Part shown: one piece after another, positions 55,370 to 62,000 of the stretch
Layout: every line of letters starts with the position of its first letter
Numbering within the stretch: position 1 is the first letter of the stretch
NCBI GenBank assembly: GCA_009760855.2
Contig: WPIO01000007.1
Location: forward strand, 2,262,501-2,324,500
DNA: 62,000 bases
Direction: 5' to 3'
Source of the DNA: Cristatella mucedo
Lineage: Eukaryota; Bryozoa; Phylactolaemata; Cristatellidae
The notes under the pieces: model-generated
The model's input: the letters and a program-made list of their open reading frames with translations, nothing else
Database searches by the model: none
What the model was told of the DNA's origin: nothing
Made by a program: the position numbers and the translations under genes

Positions 55370-56230
55370 CGGCAGCAATCGATACCAATGGTCAAAGTCC
55401 TTGACTGCTTGGGCAGCAGCACTGGTAAGGCTGCACAATGGTTTAGATACCATCTCAGTGGGAGACTCCTGAGTATTGATGTCAACAGGAAGTTGTCACA
55501 CGAGGAAGCCACTGAAGTACAAGGTAGTACACTACTAGGGCTCGCTGTTATGCCCACTTCTTTCACAATGTATACTCCCCTTCTCCTGCTGCTGTAATCG
55601 CCAAGCACAATCTAGGCTTTCACTTCTATGCCGATGACATACTGTTATTTCTGTGCTTTGATCCTTCCCTCCCCCTGCCTTCTAGCATGTCGAACTCTCT
55701 TAACTCCCTTGCTGCACGTATTGCTAAATTCAGGTAAAAACCAAATTACTAATTATGGGCAAACCCAGTATTACTCAGAACTTGAAAACCTAACCCTCGA
55801 AATGGGCCAGCATATCTCTAGTAGCATCTGTATGAATTCTGGTGTTCTGCTCTAAAGTTACTTTTAAATAGATGATCATATAAGCTCTACAGTCAAGTAA
55901 GCATGCTATCAGCTTCGCACCATTTCAAAAATGTGGCCTGCTTAGATAAGGATAGCACAGCCAAGCTGGTCCATGCAGTTGTGACATCCTTACTAGATTT
56001 CTGTAACTCACTGTTATCAGGTCTTCTTGCCTGTGCAATAAGATACTTACAGCTGATGCAAACCTCTGAAGCTAGGGCCTGCCTATCGTAATCACTGCGA
56101 CTGCCACATTACACCTGCTCACCGACCTGCACTGGCTCACAATCAAGCAGCCTACATATTGACTTCATAGTTCTATCACTCATTTTTAGATCCCTTCATT
56201 GTCTTGCTCCAGCCTACCTATCCGAAATGC
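55370..56230 (+). mobile_element. LINE family B copy with RT core remnant
   Basis: Forward: GKAAQWFRYHLSGRLLSIDV (the A-W-F-x-S-Y-L block), then FHFYADDILLFLCFDPS (motif C), then LDFCNSLLSGLLACAIRYLQ and the ADLHWL-type region up to about 56,230. Frames broken. The most 5' family B sequence in the window. Confidence 0.75.
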
Positions 56231-56339
56231 ATCCTAAAGGAGCTACCCTCAGCCCCTTGGTCACGGCCCATGAGTAAGGCCCTCGAACTAAACAACATTC
56301 GTCTTGGCTTGTGTCCTGTTATGGCAATCTTTTAGTGCC

Positions 56340-57325
56340 CATTGCCAGAGGTGGTGATGGCCATTAAACTTATGCAACTGGTGCAGAAGTCAGCAGCTCA
56401 TCTGGTCTACTGTCAACAGAGTAGCTGCCTTGTCACAAATGCTTTTGTCTGAGGCTTCGATGGCCACGAGCAGCCAAGCAGTTTTCATCACCTCCTTGGC
56501 CTACAGGTCACTTCACTCGATTGCATCAGCCAATCTAGACTACCCTGCTCGTACTTTCCTACCAATTGCTCATCAGCATCTAGTCATGTAGCCGTCAACC
56601 GCTCTAAATTGAACTTTTTGTGATCGAGCCTTCAGCCCGTATGCATCGAAAGTCAGTTACTCGCTTCCGCCTACGGTCGCTACCGGCAATAACCTTTCAT
56701 CGCGTGAGTCTCAGCTAAAGACATGTCTGTTCGTGTAAACTTTAATTTCGTCCCAGTGAACTTTTTTTGATTTGTTCCCTTGTGCTTAGCATGCCAACCT
56801 GGGCTCGATTGAGCACATGCTACTTGCCAAAGAGACTGCTAACCAATGGCCTTGAGCGTCTTCCATGGCGTCTCAGCATGTCACTGACCCCTTGACCTCT
56901 CGATAACAAAGGGTCACTAAGGTCAAAGAGAATCGATAACAAAGGGTCACATGCACCCTTTGTTATCGATTCTCTGGCAGCTAGTTGCAAAGCATCGGGA
57001 TTGAGATGAAGTTCTCTTAGGGTGCTATACAAGCGACTTTTTACCGTAGTTGTAATTACTAATAGTGCTATTAGTATTCCATGAGTTGACACCAGTTAAA
57101 GGTAGCTAAAAACTCCCCTTTTCCCACGCATTCGCTATGTCCATGTCCATTGCTCTTTTCATGCTTATGAGTGTTGGCACTGTCAGTGTTATCACTAGTC
57201 AATGGTCATGCTTCCCGTCCAGCATATGTGTAATGCCTAGAAAGATATTTTAGTTCCCTCTCAGGGCGCTGTTTAAATATCCTACTATTATTACTATTGT
57301 GTTATTATTACACTTTGGTGCACTT
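56340..57325 (+). mobile_element. LINE family B-related copy, decayed
   Basis: A second, more diverged forward copy: ATGCAACTGGTGCAGAAGTC (M-Q-L-V-Q-K-S-A-A-H-L-V), through ACTCGCTTCCGCCTACGGTC, to a 3' end TAATGCCTAGAAAGATATTT ... TCTCAGGGCGCTGTTTAAAT and an (ATT)n tail that stops about 270 bp before receptor exon 3a. It includes a SINE-1-like 3' half at 56,985-57,037 and a perfect inverted repeat. Confidence 0.6.
56927..56975. repeat. Perfect 21-bp inverted repeat, 7-bp loop
   Basis: Arms at 56,927-56,947 and 56,955-56,975 are exact reverse complements (left arm begins AGAGAATCGATAAC); spacer CACATGC. The left arm's TCGATAACAAAGGGTCAC also occurs as a direct repeat at 56,900-56,917. It would form a strong hairpin in DNA or in pre-mRNA. 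Confidence 0.95.
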
Positions 57326-57594
57326 GCAGGTATTTTAAGTTGCCCAGCAGTTACAAGCCTCGTCGTCTCCGTCCGCGCTCTTCGCGGACAGAGTGTCACC
57401 CCGGTGCTCACCTGTGTCCCTATCTTCCTTTAAAGTCGATGCCGCGAAACCATGTGGCTTCATCGGTGACGGAGCACCACTTGATCTAATTGGATCCGGC
57501 TTACCCCGACGGACATCGTATATCCCGGAGCGCTGCCCGGCGGCGTGGCGCGCACGCAAGGATTATGACTTGCACACACTTTTTTGTGTTTCAG

Positions 57595-57746
57595 CTGCAT
57601 GGATCGAATTGTGGCTGGCGTGTTGCCAAGCAAGATTACGCCACTGCTATGCCACGAGTTTTCGCGCAAAGATAATGTGCACATGCAGTGTTGCAGATTC
57701 GACTTTTGTAACAGGAACCTGACGCCGATGCTTGTGCCCGTATCAG
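57595..57746 (+). CDS. TGF-beta type I receptor exon 3a (ectodomain, second half, variant a)
   Basis: Acceptor TTTTTTGTGTTTCAG, then 152 bp, leaving at TATCAG|GTTCGT. Entered in phase 2 and left in phase 1. It encodes CMDRIVAGVLPSKITPLLCH, then EFSRKDNVHMQCCRFDFCN and RNLTPMLVPVS. The C-x(n)-C-x(n)-C-C-x4-C-N ending is the hallmark of the activin-receptor domain; C-N is invariant in the family. N-L-T in CNRNLTP is a glycosylation sequon at the same place as N-R-N-I-T in vertebrate ACVR1. Joined to exon 2 it completes a ten-cysteine three-finger ectodomain. The donor is weak (GTTCGT). If exon 3b is also spliced in, the frame shifts and hits TAA at 57,857. Confidence 0.85.
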
Positions 57747-57818
57747 GTTCGTACGGTGCCCTGCTGAGTCGGCCATGCACCCCTGCATGTACTCTGTCTC
57801 TCTTTCCTTGTGTTGCAG

Positions 57819-57955
57819 ACAGGAGTGCCTGCAGGAGAATCCGCTTTCAGTTCAGATAAAATGCTCGCTTAAGGAGAATGAGTGTTGCAGCAGGGATTTT
57901 TGCAATGACAAGAACTCCATAATCCAAATTTTGTCGCGCACGGCCACCACGGCAG
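57819..57955 (+). CDS. TGF-beta type I receptor exon 3b (ectodomain, second half, variant b)
   Basis: Acceptor TTTCCTTGTGTTGCAG, then 137 bp, leaving at GGCAG|GTACTT. Phases are the same as exon 3a (2 in, 1 out). It encodes QECLQENPLSVQIKCSLKEN then ECCSRDFCNDKNSIIQIL and SRTATTA. The same C ... C ... C-C-x4-C-N frame as 3a is kept, with shorter loops (11 rather than 17 residues between the first two cysteines, 6 rather than 12 before C-C) and otherwise little identity outside D-F-C-N. Both splice sites are good and there is no stop, so it looks functional. The two exons are an ancient tandem duplicate, only 72 bp apart. The predicted role is an alternative ligand-contact face of the receptor. 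Confidence 0.82.
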
Positions 57956-59775
57956 GTACTTGTGGGTGGTTGGTCCCGAGGTGCTGGAGGGCGGCCAGCA
58001 TGCGTTGCTGCTGCGGGGACGGCGGTGACGCATGCTGGTGCGCACCGCGCACGCACAGCTGGTGGTGGACCGAGGCCCGAGGGACCGCTGGTCGTCTGCT
58101 GCTGCTGCGTCGTCGACGTCTTCCCGGACGCCTTCCTCACCTGTGAGCACGGGGTTCCCGGTGCCGCCTGGTGCAGCTTCTGCCGCTGCGCTATAGAGGT
58201 GTCGGTTGCAGCCGGAGCAGCAGCAGCAGCTCTTGGAGGAGCTGCTGCTGCTCTCACGCCATGCGCTCACACCACTCGCTCTTCCTCCACTCGGAGCTCC
58301 GGGGGCGCTTCGGAGCTCTGCTCTGTCTGCACCGTGCTGCAAGCTTGCGCTACCAAGCTCTTTGCCACCCGTGTCTCGGCCAGCACTACAGTGAAGTGAT
58401 TTTTTGCGCGCGTGTGCAGCCGCGTGTGCAGCATCGATTTGGCACTCTGTAGGGTTGGGGAGCAGGTGAATGCACTGCTCAGCGCTCGGCACGTGCAACA
58501 GTTGCTCTCAATCCCTCGGGGACCAAATGCACGCTGTAAAGCTTGCTTCAGATGTCCCTGCTGGACGTGTTCTGTGAGCAGAAACCGTCAGACCTACTTC
58601 CCTTCTTCCTCCTCCTCCCTTTCCTCTTCCTCCTCCTCCTCGGAGCATTGGAAACGAACGGCTAAGCGCTTATCGGCTTCGAAAAGTTCTCAGCAGACTT
58701 TGCAGTAAACTTGGCTCGCCTAGGATCGCTAGTCCAAGTGCTCCACCGTCACTGTATTGCTGTCGAGTTGCCATTGGAACAGGAAGAAATTTGCAATTGG
58801 CCGGCGAGTTTGCTGGACTGCTTGAATAGCTTGTCGTTGGGCCGCTCGGCTGATTAATGCATATGTTAATCAGTACCTTGCAACCCGTGGGGACAGTCGG
58901 TTGATCAAAATCCGGTGTGGCAGAGTCCACCGATGACACAGCGGTGCCTCGAAGATGTGGAGCCTGTGGAGCTCACGAGCTCGTCGATCCGTCGACTCTA
59001 GTTCCGACATCTCGGCATCTGCATCGCAAGCAAAGAGAAAAGAAGTTTCAGACACTAAAGTGAACAGCTGACCTTTTCAAAGAGCGCATTCGCCCTAATC
59101 TCCGAGTTGACGTCTCTTGGCTGACACTGTGAGCAGCCGTTTCATCTGCAGCATCTGCTTCAGCCTAGTCCGGCTGCTGCCAGTGAGACGTCTGAGCACA
59201 CCAGCATTACTGTCATCCGGAAGTGTACAGAGCCGCTGCAAGGTCGTTGGAAGGCATAAGCTGCTTTTGCCACCCTGCATCGCTGTGCCGTAACGACTGT
59301 GAAGCCTTCAAGGGCCAACAACGTCCTAATAGCAGCTTGAGTAATTATTGAGCTTGCAGACGTCGTTCATTGAGTGGCCGTATAGCTGACAGTGTGGCAA
59401 GTCTTGACGATTCAACATCCCGATTTGGGGCCGATGTCAAAGGAATTTGACTTGTTTAGCATTGAATTCACCGAGGGTTGTCGAGCGAACCGTGCAGAAA
59501 ATTCGGATAATTTGGCAGTTGCTTTAAATGTTGCAACACAACAAAGCAGACGGCTTGTAAGGCATGCAATAGCTTGCAGTAGCGCTAGTATCATCCTCGA
59601 GGCAGTTGGTCGGTAGTGGGAGTAGCAGCCACGTTGCCCAGCGTGCACCCTGGGCCACCGGACTCTTGAGGGTCTGCCGGCCACTTCGTGCGGGCCCTTC
59701 CTGCTTGGCCACCAATAGCATGTCCTTCGAGACTGGACACGATTGCCGGGCGATGGGTTCAGGCTCATTGTACTG

Positions 59776-59863
<88 letters not shown>

Positions 59864-60539
59864 CCCCATTTCGGAGCTCCTCATGGTCCTTAATTATCCG
59901 TCGCACGACCACTGCTGCTACTTTGGAGCAGTGCCCTCCACTGCCTGAAGACGGCGACTGGCAAGCCTGTAGAGCCCAAAGAACGGTTAGCGCTTGCACA
60001 TGGTGTGTGATTGGTGCGCGTACATATCATTGCCAAGGTCTCAACCCCATTGACTGCAGCTTTCGCTGTAACTCCTGGCCGATGTGTCCCGTGTCGTGGT
60101 ATATGCTTTCCTTGTTTTGCCGTACAGCAGCCGCACTCACCTCCCACCATGCTGCATTCCTTCCTGAAGCGGATCCAACAGCTTGTTCGCCATGTCGTAT
60201 CTAAATGGCGTCGGTTACCTGCAGCGCCCTTGTGCTCAGCCATCGTGGGGCTGAGACCCAAGTGTGTCTGGGCATTTGCATGCGTGGCAACGCAGTCTTG
60301 CTTCTGGTGTTTTGGTGCCTGCGTCACGACACTGATTTTTTTGGGTCACCGGCTCGTGGCTTTGCATGGGAGTCCACAGCCAGCGAGCAGGGCCGGGCTG
60401 CAGTGCTGGCTGATGGCTGACTAATGCTGTCCTGGTCTCTCCTAACCGGTGCTGCGGCTGCTGGTACCGCTGCTGTCGCGCTCAGCAATTTCTTCCTGCC
60501 GCCGGCAAGCGCTGTCATGCTCATGCTCCGTGTGTGCAG
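57956..60539. other. Receptor intron 3, GC-rich
   Basis: Intron of 2.6 kb, GC-rich at 57,950-58,720 with CAG/CTG-rich stretches (58,215-58,250) and CTCCTCCTC runs (58,606-58,640), then a (CT)n repeat. Long frames on both strands here (for example 57,869-58,498, minus) come from GC-rich composition. I searched for a third C-C-x4-C-N exon and saw none. Confidence 0.45.
59780..59868. repeat. (CT)n microsatellite with C-run
   Basis: About 82 bp of pure CT followed by CCCCCCC, in receptor intron 3. Confidence 0.97.
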
Positions 60540-60809
60540 AGCCGTTGTCGACGAAAGAGCCACCGAACGGCAGCGAGTGGACAGCCAACGAGCTGATCGT
60601 CGTCATCTCGGTGCCTGTCGGAGTCGTCTGCTTGGCCATCATGGCAGTCGCTGGGCTGATATTGTACAAGCGGCGAAAGCATCCGAATCTGTTCGGCGGC
60701 CCGGACATTGTGCGCAGCGGCAATGCGGAGGAGAGAGACAACCTCGTCGAGAACGGCGCTTCGCTCCGCGAGCTGCTAGAGGAGTTCAGCCATTCGGGCT
60801 CTGGGTCAG
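60540..60809 (+). CDS. TGF-beta type I receptor exon 4 (transmembrane and GS box)
   Basis: Acceptor CATGCTCCGTGTGTGCAG, 270 bp, leaving at GGGTCAG|GTGCGT; phase 1 at both ends, so it accepts either 3a or 3b. It encodes PLSTKEPPNGSEW (with an N-G-S sequon), then the membrane span ELIVVISVPVGVVCLAIMAV AGLILY, a basic stop KRRKHPN, a juxtamembrane stretch, and ASLRELLEEFSHSGSGSG. The S-G-S-G-S-G run is the GS box found only in type I receptors; type II receptors phosphorylate its serines to switch on the kinase, which then phosphorylates SMADs. The exon breaks inside the GS box, as in vertebrate TGFBR1. The kinase exons must lie beyond position 62,000. Span and GS lead look like ALK4/5 or ALK1/2; I cannot choose. 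Confidence 0.92.
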
Positions 60810-61014
60810 GTGCGTGCATGATGGCTGAGACTTCGCCTCCAACTCGTGCATGCCAGCCTCACGACGGTGCCTGTGTGCACCGTGCCTCGCCTATATGGCG
60901 TGCCTTGCCGAATTGCTGCCGACGGCCATCGGCTGCAAATTCGAGAGAAATGCTGCGGTTTCCGGAATTGTCCTGTATCCGGTCTGTACCTGCTGCTGTC
61001 TCTTGGATCCTAGG
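60810..61014. other. Receptor intron 4 start
   Basis: Intron sequence leading into an antisense LINE; nothing else recognised. Confidence 0.5.
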
Positions 61015-62000
61015 GATAATAACAATAATAATAATAATAATAATAATAAGACATTTTTGTAGCACCAAGAAAACTAAATCCCTAACTAGACACTTTACAC
61101 ATCCCGGTGAAGTATGGCTATTGGTTGGTGATAATATGCAGATTATCAGTATGCATAAGCACACGAAAGATAATTCTCACTGACTGAGCAAGAGCTTACA
61201 AAACATTATGTTTTAGCTCCCTAAATATCAAGTCGGCAATGTCTTCAAGTCAGTCAGTAGTGAGTTCTAGGCTTTGGGGTATACCAAGTGAATGATCGAT
61301 CTCCAAAGGATTTGAGGCTGATTAGAGGCACGTTATTAAATTACTTGTGTCAGATGAGCTGACGGTACTATGTCTAGTCTGATTGGTTAGCAGTTCGGGT
61401 AGGTAGGTAGGTAGGCCGGAGCAAGAAAAAGAAGGGATCAAAAGCTCGGTGGCAGAACCCCGACTCGAGCAGCACATCGATGTGCTGCTCGAGTCGGCAC
61501 CAGTGCAAGTCGATGAAAAGTGTTGGAGTGTGGCATTACCAACTTTGACGACAGACAAGCCTACCTGCAGAGTTCTGTGCCAACTGTAAGTGTCTTCTTG
61601 CAGAAACAGGACGATCTGCAAGTAGTGAGTTAAACTACAACTGCATAGAACAGCTTGGTTATGGTATCCTTATCTAAGCAGGCCCGAATTTTATAAATGG
61701 TATGTAGTTGTAAGGAGGCAGGCCAGCCGGACACCCAGATTGCATGCAAACACTGCAAAGAATAGGTGGCCAACCCCAGGGTTGTTCTTTGCGATCTCTG
61801 AGTAACATTAGGTTTGTCCATTAAAAGCTAGTTTTATTGACATTCAAATCACTGTCATCCAAGAAAAAAAATATCAGCGATGCTTGCTCCGATGTAGTCA
61901 AGAGAGTTTGACCTGTTGGAAGGTAGGGAAAGTTCGAAGCATGGGTATAGCTGTGTGTCATCTGCAGGCCTGGATTGTGCTTGGCGATTACCTTGGCAAG
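61015..62000 (-). mobile_element. LINE family B copy, runs off the window
   Basis: Reverse: (ATA)n tail at 61,018-61,050, stem-loop remnant (TTGTAGCACCAAGAAAACT ... ACTAGACACTTTACA), coding remnants (61,322-61,821), and YADD-flanking CTGTGTGTCATCTGCAGGCC and GCTTGGCGATTACCTTGGCA at the right edge. Antisense within receptor intron 4. Interrupted by a 38-bp palindrome. Confidence 0.75.
61460..61497. repeat. Perfect 38-bp palindrome
   Basis: The sequence from CCGACTCGAGCAGC to GCTGCTCGAGTCGG is its own exact reverse complement with no spacer, centred on ATCGAT at 61,476-61,481. Other family B copies have no such block at this position. Confidence 0.97.

Noticed and set aside
57332-57594. A possible further receptor exon directly upstream of exon 3a (acceptor CACTTGCAG at 57,332)
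   Set aside because: The phase-1 frame hits a stop (TAA) within about 100 bp and shows no cysteine pattern; the true first half of the ectodomain was found at 50,106-50,211 instead.
57847-58498. Long GC-rich frames on both strands after exon 3b
   Set aside because: Overlapping open frames on both strands reflect GC-rich, CAG/CTG-rich intron composition; no domain, and the receptor's + strand exons bracket the region.

Overview
This is a window of animal (metazoan) nuclear DNA. The evidence is split genes with GT-AG introns, exons of metazoan signalling and cytoskeletal protein families, many decayed copies of two CR1/L2-like non-LTR retrotransposon families, tRNA-derived SINEs, and very long microsatellites. 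There are no operons, no bacterial-style gene packing and no CRISPR. The species cannot be named from the sequence. A short repeated GAATGTCC array and the repeat style would suit a sponge or another invertebrate, but that is an impression, not evidence.

The best gene is the 5' part of a TGF-beta/activin/BMP type I receptor on the + strand, from 43,965 to 60,809 and continuing out of the window. Its exons are a signal-peptide exon (43,965-44,025, in a CpG-rich promoter-like region), the first half of the cysteine-rich ectodomain (50,106-50,211), two alternative exons for the second half of the ectodomain (57,595-57,746 and 57,819-57,955), and a transmembrane plus GS-box exon (60,540-60,809) ending in the SGSGSG motif. 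All splice phases agree. The two alternative exons have identical phases (2 in, 1 out) and only 72 bp between them. Joining both, or skipping both, shifts the frame, so one and only one can be used. This predicts two receptor isoforms differing in the ligand-binding domain, the logic known from Drosophila baboon. It is the most interesting signal in the window.

The left half carries minus-strand exon fragments: a CAP-Gly (microtubule-binding) exon at 2,541-2,771, a possible alanine-rich exon at 7,281-7,819, and a transmembrane exon with good splice sites at 14,196-14,329. A possible second transmembrane exon lies near 21 kb. A duplicated segment (18.3-19.1 kb and 25.8-27.5 kb) contains a protein-like domain of unknown family, so a membrane-protein gene or gene family probably runs right to left here.

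Most of the rest is repeats. Family A and family B LINE copies occur throughout; the least damaged is at 41.4-43.5 kb and still has the three central reverse-transcriptase motifs, with one frameshift and one stop. Two SINE families are present: SINE-1 ends in the same GCGCC/GGCGC stem-loop as LINE family B, and SINE-2 has a perfect tRNA B box. A tandem duplication of a roughly 1.2-kb unit (27.7-28.9 and 29.0-30.8 kb) has grown different microsatellites at the same internal point, one of them a 279-bp pure TGCG tract. Two perfect palindromic structures lie at 56.9 and 61.5 kb.
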